NCBI GenBank assembly: GCA_964432995.1
Contig: CAYSPU010000024.1
Location: 1 to 34,653 of the forward strand
Direction: 5' to 3'
Length of the DNA stretch: 34,653 nucleotides
Source of the DNA: CAYSPU01 sp964432995
Lineage (GTDB): Bacteria > Verrucomicrobiota > Verrucomicrobiia > Limisphaerales > JAHDYP01
A model generated the notes under the pieces. It saw only the letters and a program-made list of their open reading frames with translations. It made no database searches and was not told the DNA's origin. This document shows, piece after piece, positions 1 to 7,873 of the stretch. The position numbers and the translations under genes were made by a program. Every line of letters begins with the position of its first letter. The stretch's first letter is position 1.

Positions 1-1527
1 GGCGACGCCATCGCCGCCATCCTCATCACGCTCATCAATATCATCGGCGGATTCGCCATCGGCATCATGCAGAAGGGCATGACCGTGACCGACTCCCTCC
101 AACGCTTCACGCTCCTGTCCATTGGCGACGGCCTCGTCTCCCAGATCCCCGCCCTCATCACCTCCACCGCGGCCGGCATCCTCGTCACCCGCGCCGCCTC
201 CAAAGACGAACTCGGCCGCGAGCTCGGCAGACAGCTCCTCCTCTATCCGCGGGCCATGTTCATCCTCACCGTGATGATGGTGGTGTTCGCCTTCATTCCC
301 GGTTTGCCGATGATCCCCTTCCTCTTTCTGGCGGGGATCGCGTTCCTCCTCGCTCGCGTGCTCCGCCAAGCGGGAACCACCCAGATCGCGGCGGAACTGG
401 CGACCGCGCCCGCCGAGGCCGCCCCCGGCAGCACCGCCGCGGCCGCCCCCACCGCCATCAAAGCCGCCGCCGGCGAGAAACTGGAGAATCTCCTCACCCT
501 CGACCCCTTCCAAATCGAACTCGGTTACGGGCTCCTGGGGTTGGCCGATGCCCGCAAAGGAGGCGACCTCCTCGAACGCGTCACCGGCGTCCGCCGCAGC
601 TTCGCCCAGGAGATGGGCATCCTCGTCCCGCCCATTCGCCTCCGCGACAACCTCCAACTCGGCGCCAACGAATACCGCTTCCTCCTCAAAGGCAACCCCA
701 TCGCCCAAGGCCAGCTCATGCCCGGCTGCTGGCTCGCCATGAACGCCACCAACAGCCGCGTTACCCTCAAAGGCACCCCCACAGTCGAACCCGTCTTCAA
801 ACTCCCCGCCACCTGGATCACCGATAACGAACGCAAGAACGCCGAAATCCACGGCTACACCGTCGTCGACGCCGCCTCCGTCCTCGTCACCCACCTTTCC
901 GAGGCCATTCGCCGCAGCGCCCACGAAATCCTCAGTCGCCAGGACGTCCAAACCCTGCTCGACAACCTCAAACAGACCCACCCCACCGTCGTCACCGAAC
1001 TCATCCCCACCCAGCTCACCGTCGGCCAGGTGCAACGTATCCTGCAAAACCTCCTCGCCGAAGGCATCTCCATCCGCAACCTCACCGGCATCCTCGAGGA
1101 GATCAGCGACTTCGCCTCCACCACCAAAAACCCCGACGAACTCTCCGAATGCGCCCGCCGCGCCCTCGGCCCGCAGATCGTCAAGCCGTTCCAGGGCGAG
1201 GCCGGAAACCTGCGCGCCATCACCCTCGATCCCCGTCTCGAACAGCAAATCGCCCAAGGCATCCGCCAGTCCCCCACCGAGGTCTCCCTGGTCATGGACC
1301 CCCGCCTCGCCCGGCACCTGGTCGACAACCTCTCGCGCCGCGTCCAGGAACTGCTCGCCGACGGCAACCCGCCGCTCGTCCTCTGCGCCCCGCAAATCCG
1401 ACTGGCCTTCCGTCGCTTCTTCGAAAGCACCTTCAGCGAACTCGCCGTCCTCTCCTACTCCGAGATCCCGGCCCGCGTCCAAATCCAAAGCGCCGCGACG
1501 ATCCCCTCGCTCGCCGAAGCGGCGTGA
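1..1527 (+). CDS. flhA: Flagellar export apparatus protein FlhA, C-terminal part (5' end outside the window)
   Basis: FlhA is the large membrane subunit of the flagellar type III export gate; its cytoplasmic domain forms a ring that docks chaperone-substrate complexes. The reading frame is open from the first base, so the gene is cut by the window edge; an ATG at 67 is internal. Visible FlhA signatures are GDAIAAILITLINIIGG at the very start, IGDGLVSQIPALITSTAAG shortly after, two further hydrophobic segments, then an Ala/Pro-rich linker and a long soluble domain with the family motif PEDLSEx-like NPDELSECARRALGPQIV. About 508 codons are present, roughly the C-terminal 70% of a typical FlhA. 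Downstream comes a tandem repeat and an opposite-strand gene rather than the usual flhF, which only starts at 3942. Confidence 0.95.
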   Translation, partial: GDAIAAILITLINIIGGFAIGIMQKGMTVTDSLQRFTLLSIGDGLVSQIPALITSTAAGILVTRAASKDELGRELGRQLLLYPRAMFILTVMMVVFAFIPGLPMIPFLFLAGIAFLLARVLRQAGTTQIAAELATAPAEAAPGSTAAAAPTAIKAAAGEKLENLLTLDPFQIELGYGLLGLADARKGGDLLERVTGVRRSFAQEMGILVPPIRLRDNLQLGANEYRFLLKGNPIAQGQLMPGCWLAMNATNSRVTLKGTPTVEPVFKLPATWITDNERKNAEIHGYTVVDAASVLVTHLSEAIRRSAHEILSRQDVQTLLDNLKQTHPTVVTELIPTQLTVGQVQRILQNLLAEGISIRNLTGILEEISDFASTTKNPDELSECARRALGPQIVKPFQGEAGNLRAITLDPRLEQQIAQGIRQSPTEVSLVMDPRLARHLVDNLSRRVQELLADGNPPLVLCAPQIRLAFRRFFESTFSELAVLSYSEIPARVQIQSAATIPSLAEAA

Positions 1528-1537
1528 CGGGGCGTTC

Positions 1538-1641
1538 GGAGGTTGGGAGGTTGGGAGGTTCAGGGTTCAGAGGTTGGGAGGTTGGGAGGTTCAGGGTTCA
1601 GAGGTTGGGAGGTTCAGGGTTCAGAGGTTGGGAGGTTGGGG
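1538..1641. repeat. Short tandem repeat of GGAGGTTGG-type units
   Basis: Eleven bases after the flhA stop begins a run built from the nonamer GAGGTTGGG alternating with TTCAGGGTTCA blocks. The composite unit (two or three nonamers plus TTCAGGGTTC) recurs about three to four times. A shorter version of the same structure lies at 2991-3040. The repeat is not coding in any convincing frame and looks like slippage-prone intergenic DNA. Confidence 0.85.
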
Positions 1642-1687
1642 GCATCCAGATTCCAAATCGAGAATCCTCAATCCCAAATCCCCAATC
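1624..1687. repeat. 64-bp interspersed repeat, left copy
   Basis: This block matches 3023-3086 with three substitutions over 64 bases by eye. It ends in the pyrimidine/adenine pattern AATCCTCAATCCCAAATCCCC, whose reverse-orientation relative also appears at 3573-3589 and 34587-34625. The last two bases overlap the stop codon of the gene at 1686-2885. Confidence 0.8.
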
Positions 1688-2885
1688 ACGGCACTCGCCG
1701 GAGCCGATAGAAAGCCGCGCTGCTGCCCACCGGGAGGGTGACGGTGTTCGTCTTCTCGTTTGGAACCACTTCGGGCTGCGGATCGAGATCGGCGAAGTCC
1801 GCCGGGGAAAGGTCGGAAGCCGATTCGATGGCCACGGCCGTCACCGCGTCCGGCCAGGAAAGGACAACGTCGGATCCGGCTGGAGAGATGCTCAGCCTGG
1901 GCGGACCCAGCTCGAAGACCTTCCCCTGGCCGGCGCCCAGAATCAGAACCGTGGCATCCGCCGACACATCCATGCCGTAATACTGCCCCGTGTAACCCGT
2001 CAACGCGTCCAGGTCCTCTTTGGTGTATTCGGCATACAGCTCGCCGATGGCGGTCGCGCTGCTCATGGTGTAGACCTGGATCCCGTTGTCGGTCGTCTGC
2101 ACGTAGAGATAGCCGCCGCGCTCGAGCACCGTCCACACGCCGAAGCTCCCGCTGCCGGTCAGCGGTCCGGCGTCGCCCAGCATCGTCTCGACGCCCGTGG
2201 CGAGGTTCAGGGCGTAGAAGCCGGGGTACTCGTTGTTCCCGGCGTCACCGTAGTAGGCGTAGCCCGGATACCGGTCGCCCACGCGCACGTTGCGAATCCG
2301 GGTCGTCACGCCGGTGACGATGTAGCCGTCGGTGTTCCAGGTGGTGTTCAACTGGACGGCGAACGGTTCGGCAACCACGTCCGCCAAATAGAGCCGGTTC
2401 CGGTTCCCCGAGGCGTAGCTCGTGAAGATGATTGTGTCGGCGTCCACCCAATCAAAGCCCTCCACCAACTGGCTTTCCGGAGCCTCGACGCTGACGCGGT
2501 TGGCGCCGTTGAAGTCATAGCGCGACAGGGTGCTGACACCGGCCCCGCCGGAACCCAGCATGTACGTCGCGCTGTGGACCCCACGGAAGGGCGCCACCGT
2601 GCGGTGTTCGATCGGCACCACGGTGCTGTCGACCACCGCCTCCGGAACGTTCACCCCGGAGCGATACCGCCCGAACCCAACCGAGCCGGTGTTGATTTGA
2701 TTGACGAAAGCGAATCCATCGAACAACCGCGGATTGAACGTCGAGTTGACCGGCAAACCAAGGTCGGCTCCCAGGTAGAAGACGACGCGGAGTTGCAACT
2801 CGTCGGGAAGATACGGTGCGGCCTCGACGCGCCCGCCCACCAGACACGCCACACCGAGCAACAAGGTTCCAAGGGTTCTTTTCAT
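1686..2885 (-). CDS. Secreted protein of unknown function with Verrucomicrobia-type C-terminal module
   Basis: I do not recognise a family for the main body. The ATG at 2885 gives MKRTLGTLLLGVACLVGG followed by an Ala-x-Ala cleavage context (VEAAPYL), a clear signal peptide. A GTG at 2897 would add only four residues and is less likely. The roughly 400-residue product is rich in Gly, Tyr, Asp and Thr, with beta-type segments such as LYLADVVAEPFAVQLNTTW and ALNLATGVETMLGDAGP that suggest a propeller-like fold; this is inference. The last ~70 residues (from LSISPAGSDVVLSWPD to FYRLRRVP) resemble the ends of the proteins at 20933-24553 and 32253-33722. The gene lies against the direction of the flagellar cluster and between two 64-bp repeats, so it looks like an insertion. 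Confidence 0.75.
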   Translation of the reverse strand: MKRTLGTLLLGVACLVGGRVEAAPYLPDELQLRVVFYLGADLGLPVNSTFNPRLFDGFAFVNQINTGSVGFGRYRSGVNVPEAVVDSTVVPIEHRTVAPFRGVHSATYMLGSGGAGVSTLSRYDFNGANRVSVEAPESQLVEGFDWVDADTIIFTSYASGNRNRLYLADVVAEPFAVQLNTTWNTDGYIVTGVTTRIRNVRVGDRYPGYAYYGDAGNNEYPGFYALNLATGVETMLGDAGPLTGSGSFGVWTVLERGGYLYVQTTDNGIQVYTMSSATAIGELYAEYTKEDLDALTGYTGQYYGMDVSADATVLILGAGQGKVFELGPPRLSISPAGSDVVLSWPDAVTAVAIESASDLSPADFADLDPQPEVVPNEKTNTVTLPVGSSAAFYRLRRVP

Positions 2886-2990
2886 AATGGCTGCCACTCT
2901 TCGTTAACGCTTTCGGAGTTGGGCAATACCTACTGGATGCCTGGGGCCATGACAACGTTCTTTTCGAAACGCCTGACCCTCGGCGTTCCC

Positions 2991-3086
2991 AGAGGTTGGG
3001 AGGTTCACAGTTCAGAGGTTGGGAGGTTGGGAGGTTGGGGACATTCAGATTCCAAATCGAGAATCCTCAATCCCAGATCCCCAATC
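2991..3086. repeat. Composite repeat, right copy (nonamer array plus 64-bp block)
   Basis: The array of GAGGTTGGG units is followed by the block 3023-3086, which matches 1624-1687 with three differences. Both copies have the same orientation, so they are direct repeats flanking the gene at 1686-2885. Confidence 0.8.
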
Positions 3087-3210
3087 TCGACCCGCAGCCA
3101 AGGGTGTGTGCGCTTGGTTGTTGGTTCCCCCGGACTTGGAACAGAAGCACGCCAAGAGCCGCAGAGAAACTGGTTTCCCCGGCTGCTCTCACTTTGCGGT
3201 TCTTTGCGGT

Positions 3211-3355
3211 CTGTAAACAACAAGGAATCTGGCGCACGCGTCGGTCCGGATTCAACAGAAGCTCGCAGAGAACCGCAAAGGCATGTCTCCCCCCGTATTC
3301 CTTTTGCACCTTCTGCTTTTCACGGCCAATGCCTCTTTGCGGTACTTCGCGGCCT
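3211..3355. repeat. Long interspersed repeat, copy A
   Basis: This ~145-bp segment aligns without gaps to 34438-34582 with about eight mismatches by eye. It carries recurrent CGCAGAGAACCGCAAAGG and TTTGCGGT/CTTCGCGGCC motifs that are partly complementary to one another. The flanks of the two copies differ, so this is a dispersed repeat rather than a large duplication. Confidence 0.85.
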
Positions 3356-3478
3356 CCGTTCAACATCGTGTGAGCAGCCACCTGCTCCTTGGTTGTGTCC
3401 ACCTGCGGCATCGGATCCCGACGTGGTTCGCGGGCAGAAGCGGACTTGCGGGCACACGATCCCCCTCACGCTCTTCCG

Positions 3479-3506
3479 CGGCGCCCTCGGAGAGGTTGCC
3501 CTACCT
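3479..3506. repeat. Short copy of the CGGCGCCCTCGGAGAGG repeat
   Basis: This 28-base stretch matches the first part of the repeats at 13911-13958 and 16712-16759 with one difference, then diverges. Confidence 0.6.
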
Positions 3507-3680
3507 CATGCACTTGCGCACTTTCTGGATGGTAGGAACGCCCGGCTCGGGCGTCCGCGAACAACATCCAAATTGAGGATTGAGGATTGACCGCTCATAC
3601 GCCCGGAAGCCGCCGCAATCTGCTGCCGCCGCACTGTCGCACCCGCCTTCGCGCAGCGCCTTGGCGGGCAAGCTGTACGG

Positions 3681-3716
3681 CGACAACTATTCTTCGGTGC
3701 CGAGGACTAGTTGTCG
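3681..3716. repeat. 36-bp imperfect palindrome
   Basis: CGACAACTATTCTTCGG faces CCGAGGACTAGTTGTCG across a two-base centre. The two 17-base arms pair with two mismatches, and the outer nine bases are perfect. It could be a dispersed palindromic element, an operator or a stem-loop. It lies 225 bases upstream of flhF, too far to be its core promoter. Confidence 0.6.
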
Positions 3717-3941
3717 TTGACCAGATACACCACGCTCCGGCTCGTGCTGCAGGCCAGGCAAAGACGAAAGGGACCGTAACCACGGCTGCCGCTCTGCTGC
3801 GCTACGGAACTTTGCCGCTTCCCTTCGCCGGCCGATTGTGGTTCAACCACGGATGGAATCCGGAGAACGCGCCCGCACCCGGCTTGGGCGGGTGGCTCTG
3901 CTACCAGGGTCAGAAGAGGGCGCACGACTGAAATCGCCGGC

Positions 3942-5030
3942 ATGGAACTGGTCTCGTTCATCGCCCATTCCGCCGTGGATGCCGTCGCCCAGATCCGGGC
4001 GCGGCTCGGCCCCGATGCCGTGGTGGTGCACATCCGGCCATTGCCGATCCGGGGAGTTGCCCGCTTCTGGCGGAAGCCGCAGTTCGAGGTTCTGGCCGGT
4101 CGCCCGCCCGAGGGCGCAGCGCATCACTTGGACGCCACGTCGGATGCCCCCGCGACTCCGTTGCCGCCTGAGCCGACCGGAGGAACTGCCGTTGCCGTCG
4201 AGACGTCCTCAGGCTCGGCCGCCGCCGCTCGTGTGGCGGCGGACATGGGTGGTCACGGGACCGCCCCGGGCGAAGTGCTCCGTTGGCCGGTCGGCAAAGT
4301 GCTCGAACAGGCCGGTTTCACCCCGGTCAGTGTCCAGCGAATCCTCGATTACCTGGAACAGCGCGGCTCACGCCCCGAGGGACAGGACCTCCGGCAGCAG
4401 TTGGTGCTCGTGCGGGATGCCCTATACCACCTCTGGCGCAATCCGCCTCCCCTCGCCCCGACTTCGTTGCGCCCCCATATTCTCGTGGGACCGCCAGGCT
4501 CCGGGAAGACCACCTGCCTCTGCAAGTGGTTGGCCCAGACCGCGCTTGTGGAAGGACGCCCGGCCCGCGTCTGGCGCCTCGACGGGACCACCGCCAATAC
4601 CGCCGAATCCCTCGAGGTCTACGCCCAAGCCCTGGGCATCCCGATCGAACGCGCCTGGCAGCTACAGCGCGAACCCGACGAACACACGGTCCAGTTCATT
4701 GACCTCCCCGGCACGGATTGGCTGCGGACGGATGCCCTGCAGGAGTTGGCCCGCCAGATCCGCAGTTATCCCTCGCCTCAGGTTCATCTCGTCCTCAACG
4801 GCGGCTACGATACCCATCTGTTGCTTCGGCAGGTCCGCGCCTTTGGCGTCTTGCCAGTCGAGGATCTGATCCTGACCCACTTGGACGAGGAACTCAGATG
4901 GGGCAAGGCGTGGAACCTGATCCTCGGCACAAATTTCCCCGTTCGATTCCTCAGCGCCGGGCAAAACATACCCGGTGACTTCCACGTAGCGACGCCGGAC
5001 CGCCTCTTCTCCCGGCAGTTCCCTCTGTAA
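3942..5030 (+). CDS. flhF: Flagellar SRP-type GTPase FlhF, divergent
   Basis: FlhF is the third SRP-family GTPase and, in polar flagellates, sets the site of flagellar assembly. The 362-residue product has the usual short N-terminal domain, an Ala/Pro-rich linker (about 60-105), an N-domain-like helical part (about 110-170) and a G domain. The P-loop GPPGSGKTT is intact at 183-191. Other elements are altered: the canonical DTYRxGA stretch is replaced near 213-222 by LDGTTANTAE, DTAGR by DLPGTD near 254, and the G4 motif TKLD by THLD near 312. I recognise it by overall layout and by its position before fliA. The start at 3942 is the only in-frame ATG before the conserved MELVSFIA-type opening; its Shine-Dalgarno sequence is weak. 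Confidence 0.8.
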   Translation: MELVSFIAHSAVDAVAQIRARLGPDAVVVHIRPLPIRGVARFWRKPQFEVLAGRPPEGAAHHLDATSDAPATPLPPEPTGGTAVAVETSSGSAAAARVAADMGGHGTAPGEVLRWPVGKVLEQAGFTPVSVQRILDYLEQRGSRPEGQDLRQQLVLVRDALYHLWRNPPPLAPTSLRPHILVGPPGSGKTTCLCKWLAQTALVEGRPARVWRLDGTTANTAESLEVYAQALGIPIERAWQLQREPDEHTVQFIDLPGTDWLRTDALQELARQIRSYPSPQVHLVLNGGYDTHLLLRQVRAFGVLPVEDLILTHLDEELRWGKAWNLILGTNFPVRFLSAGQNIPGDFHVATPDRLFSRQFPL

Positions 5031-5114
5031 GCTCTTCTTGATCAAGGCCGTTCTTCCGTAGCCCGCAGGCTGGCAAACGGTTTGCTAAGCACTCGGAAAC
5101 TGAATCGCCGAGCC

Positions 5115-5384
5115 GTGAAAGTTCTAATGCTCACTGGTGCTGTTTTGGGATTTGCCATCGGGGTCAGCTTTGGGTGGTTCCGGCAGAGCACACCCCAGGA
5201 CGTGTTCTGGCACGCCTGCCTGGGTATGTACGCCGGGGGGATGCTGATGCGATGGTGGGGACGCACTTGGATTCAGAATCTGCGGGAAGCCTGCGAGCAG
5301 AAAGCCGCCGCTCTGGCGGCTGCCGCCGCCGCCGCTGCTGCCGCCAAGGAAGCCGGCAACCCCAACGCACCCCATAGGTCATGA
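5115..5384 (+). CDS. Small predicted membrane protein between flhF and fliA
   Basis: I do not recognise a family. Starting at the GTG at 5115 it is 89 residues; an upstream TTG at 5082 would give 100, and an internal ATG at 5127 is also possible. It begins MKVLMLTGAVLGFAIGVSFGW, a hydrophobic segment. A second weakly hydrophobic stretch follows (FWHACLGMYAGGMLM), then a charged part, and an Ala-rich tail of more than ten alanines. Its TGA overlaps the ATG of fliA (ATGA), so the two are probably translationally coupled. The slot between flhF and fliA is often taken by flhG (a MinD-type ATPase), but this protein has no nucleotide-binding motif. Confidence 0.7.
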   Translation: MKVLMLTGAVLGFAIGVSFGWFRQSTPQDVFWHACLGMYAGGMLMRWWGRTWIQNLREACEQKAAALAAAAAAAAAAKEAGNPNAPHRS

Positions 5385-6202
5385 CAGCCACGCTTGATTC
5401 CACCCCGACGGCTCCGGTCGCCACGCTCGCCGGGCACCCTGACCAGACACTACTCTGGAAACGCTACAGCAAGGCCGGTCACGGCAGCCACTACGAGAGC
5501 GAACTCGTGGAGCGCTACCTCCCCCTCGTCCGGACCGTGGTGGGACGCGTGGCCACGACCTTGCCCAACCACATCGATATCCAAGACCTCCATAGCGCCG
5601 GCCTCGTCGGACTCCTCGACGCCGTCCGCCGCTACGACCCCAAGAGCGGTTCCTCGTTCGAGACTTACGCCCGACTCCGCATCCGGGGCGCCATCCTGGA
5701 CGAGTTGCGTCGCATGGACTGGGTTCCCCGGTCCGTCCGCGAGAAGTCGCGAAAAGTCCAGGACGCCATGCAGCAACTGGAGCAGAAGAAGGGGAAAGTG
5801 CCCACGGAAGAGGAGATGGCACGCTCGATGAACCTCAGCCTCGCCGAATACCAGTCCATGCTCGACGAGATCCGGCCAGCCGCCTTTGTCTGCCTCGACT
5901 CCGCCCGCGGCGCGGAGAATGAGGAAGGCGCTCCCCAGTACGAGAGCGTCCCCGACGACCGCCAGGCCGATCCTTCGGATCACGCCGCCCAGCGCGAGTT
6001 GGCCCGACTCATCCTCGACCGCCTGGAGATGCTCCCGGAAATGCAGCGAAAGGTCCTCGCCCTATACTACTTCGAAGACCTGCGCCTCCGGGAAATCGCC
6101 GAGGTCTTCGGCGTCACCGAATCCCGCATCTGCCAGATTCATGCCCAGGCCATCCTCTCCATCAAGAGTTACCTTCACCGCACGGATCCGGCCACGCTGT
6201 AA
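5381..6202 (+). CDS. fliA: Flagellar sigma factor FliA (sigma-28)
   Basis: FliA directs RNA polymerase to late flagellar, motility and chemotaxis promoters. The 273-residue product has the family layout: region 2 around 45-120 with the signatures LVERYLPLVRTVVGRVA, HIDIQDLHSAGLVGLLDAV and SFETYARLRIRGAILDELR; region 3 with VREKSRKVQDAM; and region 4 near 210-262 with QRKVLALYYFEDLRLREIA followed by the helix-turn-helix GVTESRICQIHAQA. The N-terminal ~30 residues, rich in Thr and Ala, precede the conserved part. The start overlaps the stop of the preceding small gene. motA follows after 24 bases. No anti-sigma factor flgM is present in the window. Confidence 0.95.
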   Translation: MTATLDSTPTAPVATLAGHPDQTLLWKRYSKAGHGSHYESELVERYLPLVRTVVGRVATTLPNHIDIQDLHSAGLVGLLDAVRRYDPKSGSSFETYARLRIRGAILDELRRMDWVPRSVREKSRKVQDAMQQLEQKKGKVPTEEEMARSMNLSLAEYQSMLDEIRPAAFVCLDSARGAENEEGAPQYESVPDDRQADPSDHAAQRELARLILDRLEMLPEMQRKVLALYYFEDLRLREIAEVFGVTESRICQIHAQAILSIKSYLHRTDPATL

Positions 6203-6226
6203 ACCCCTTCCTCGCGCCGCCCACCC

Positions 6227-7096
6227 ATGATTATCCTCATCGGCTGCATCATCGTGATGGGCTCCGTGCTCGGGGGCTTCATCATGGGAGGCGGCTACAT
6301 CGGCGCCCTGCTGCACATCTCGGAGCTGATCATCATCGGCGGCGCCGCCCTCGGCGCCCTCGTGATCATGTCCCCGAAACGCGTGATCATTGACCTCGTC
6401 AAGAAGCTCGTCAGCGCCCTGAAGGGTGCCCCCTACAGCAAGGGATCTTACGAGGAGTTGTTCAAGGTGCTCTACGAGTTGTTCATGCTGGGCCGACGCA
6501 ACGGCATGATCGCCCTCGAGGAACACGTGATGAGCCCCAAAACCAGCACCATCCTCGCGAAATACCCCTCCTTCCTCAATAACCACGAAGCCGTCGAGTT
6601 CCTCTGCAACGGCCTCCGCCCCATCATCGATGGCAAGATCAAGCCCGACCAACTCAAGCTCGTCCTCGAAATGGAAATGTCGAGCATGGAAGAGGAACAC
6701 TACCAGCCCGTCAACGTCCTCACCAAAGCGGCTGACGCCATGCCCGGCTTCGGCATCGTCGCCGCCGTCATGGGCATCGTCGTCACCATGGGCGCCATCT
6801 CCGGACCCATCGAGGAGATCGGGCACAAGGTCGGCACCGCCCTGGTCGGCACCTTCCTCGGCATCTTCCTGTCCTACGGCTTCATGAACCCGCTGGCCGT
6901 CAATCTCGACTTCAACAACGCCTCCGCCATGGCCTACGTGCGCTGCATCTCCAGCGCCATCGTCGGTTTCGTCAACGGCATGGCCCCCATCATGGCCGTG
7001 GAAATGGCCCGCCGCGCCATCGGCAGCGACGTCAAGCCCACCGCCGAAGAACTCGAAACCATGCTCAAAGCCCTGAGCGCCGCCGCCAAGAAGTAG
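6227..7096 (+). CDS. motA: Flagellar motor stator protein MotA
   Basis: MotA and MotB form the stator that converts ion flow into torque. The 289-residue protein shows four hydrophobic segments: two near the N terminus (IILIGCIIVMGSVLGGFIMG; LIIIGGAALGALVIM), a long charged cytoplasmic loop, and two near 165-235 (PGFGIVAAVMGIVVTMGAI; VGTALVGTFLGIFLSYGF). These are the expected pore-lining helices. The C terminus carries the usual cytoplasmic tail ending in Lys-Lys. The leader before the ATG is C-rich (CGCCGCCCACCC) with no Shine-Dalgarno sequence. motB follows after 23 bases. Whether H+ or Na+ is used cannot be told safely from the sequence. Confidence 0.95.
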   Translation: MIILIGCIIVMGSVLGGFIMGGGYIGALLHISELIIIGGAALGALVIMSPKRVIIDLVKKLVSALKGAPYSKGSYEELFKVLYELFMLGRRNGMIALEEHVMSPKTSTILAKYPSFLNNHEAVEFLCNGLRPIIDGKIKPDQLKLVLEMEMSSMEEEHYQPVNVLTKAADAMPGFGIVAAVMGIVVTMGAISGPIEEIGHKVGTALVGTFLGIFLSYGFMNPLAVNLDFNNASAMAYVRCISSAIVGFVNGMAPIMAVEMARRAIGSDVKPTAEELETMLKALSAAAKK

Positions 7097-7119
7097 ACCG
7101 AAACCGCCACCCCTCCCCC

Positions 7120-7863
7120 ATGAGCAAACACGGTCACCACGGCGGCGCCTGGAAGGTGGCCTATGCCGACTTCGTCACCGCGATGATGGCCCTGTTCCTC
7201 GTTCTCTGGCTCACCGCCCAGGATGAGAAGATCAAGGAGGCCGTCGAACGCGCCTTCCGGCATCCCTTCTCCTCGCCCATCGCGTCCAGCCCCAGCCCCA
7301 GTGTCATCCCCGGCCCCACCCAGGATCCCACCTCCACCAAGAACCAGTCCGGCAAAGTCGATTACCCCGGCGCGGTCGAACTCATGACCCTCCGTGCCAT
7401 CGCTCAACAACTCCTCCAACACCTCCCCCAGGAACAGGATCCCAACGAGCAAAGCCTCCAAATCGAAACCACCTCCGAAGGGATCCGCATCACCGTCTTC
7501 GACCGCTCCCGCAAAGCCATCTTCGAACCGCAATCCACCGACCTCACCCCCTACGGCGACTGGGTCCTCTCCACCCTCGCCTGGCCCCTCTCCACCTACA
7601 CGAATCTCTCCCTCGAAGTCGAAGGCCATACCGAACGCGGCCACCCGCCCGTGCGCCCGAACTACGGCAACTGGGAACTGTCCACCGACCGCGCCAACAC
7701 CGCCCGCCGCAAGCTCATCGAACACGGTGTCGGCAACCAGCACGTCCAGAAAGTCGCCGGCTTCGCGGATACCCAGCCCCTTCCCCATCGCACCCCGCAA
7801 GACGAAGTCAACCGCCGCATCACGGTCATGCTCAAACTGCGCTCCGACCCGTCGTCGAGCTGA
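7120..7863 (+). CDS. motB: Flagellar motor stator protein MotB
   Basis: MotB anchors the stator to peptidoglycan. The 247-residue product begins with a short basic cytoplasmic tail and a single transmembrane helix containing the ion-binding aspartate in YADFVTAMMALFLVLWL. A Pro/Ser-rich linker (about 48-75) follows. The OmpA-like peptidoglycan-binding domain occupies about 120-240, with LEVEGHTERGH, LSTDRANTARRKLIEHGV and the terminal NRRITVML. It is co-directional with motA and shares its SD-less C-rich leader. The next small gene starts 10 bases after its stop. Confidence 0.95.
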   Translation: MSKHGHHGGAWKVAYADFVTAMMALFLVLWLTAQDEKIKEAVERAFRHPFSSPIASSPSPSVIPGPTQDPTSTKNQSGKVDYPGAVELMTLRAIAQQLLQHLPQEQDPNEQSLQIETTSEGIRITVFDRSRKAIFEPQSTDLTPYGDWVLSTLAWPLSTYTNLSLEVEGHTERGHPPVRPNYGNWELSTDRANTARRKLIEHGVGNQHVQKVAGFADTQPLPHRTPQDEVNRRITVMLKLRSDPSSS

Positions 7864-7873
7864 GGACTCAGCC

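Larger units (their letters stand above)
2886..3941. other. Repeat-rich gene-free kilobase between the secreted protein and flhF
   Basis: No convincing gene lies here. Reading frames exist on both strands but follow repeats, change composition abruptly and lack family motifs. Contents in order: the upstream region of the - strand gene; a composite repeat (2991-3086); a 145-bp sequence repeated near the right end of the window (3211-3355); a 28-bp copy of the GCGCCCTCGGAGAGG repeat (3479-3506); a short TTGAGGATTGAGGATTG block (3573-3589); a 36-bp near-palindrome (3681-3716); and about 220 bases before flhF with nothing further that I can name. Confidence 0.7.

Noticed and set aside
1538..1641. 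CRISPR-like array
   Set aside because: The units are about 9-30 bases and contiguous, without unique spacers of constant length; this is a tandem repeat.
1149..3590. 813-codon open frame on the + strand across flhA, the repeats and the opposite-strand gene
   Set aside because: It overlaps two supported genes, is Arg/Pro-rich with no family motif, and runs through tandem repeats. It is a product of high GC at the third codon position of the true genes.
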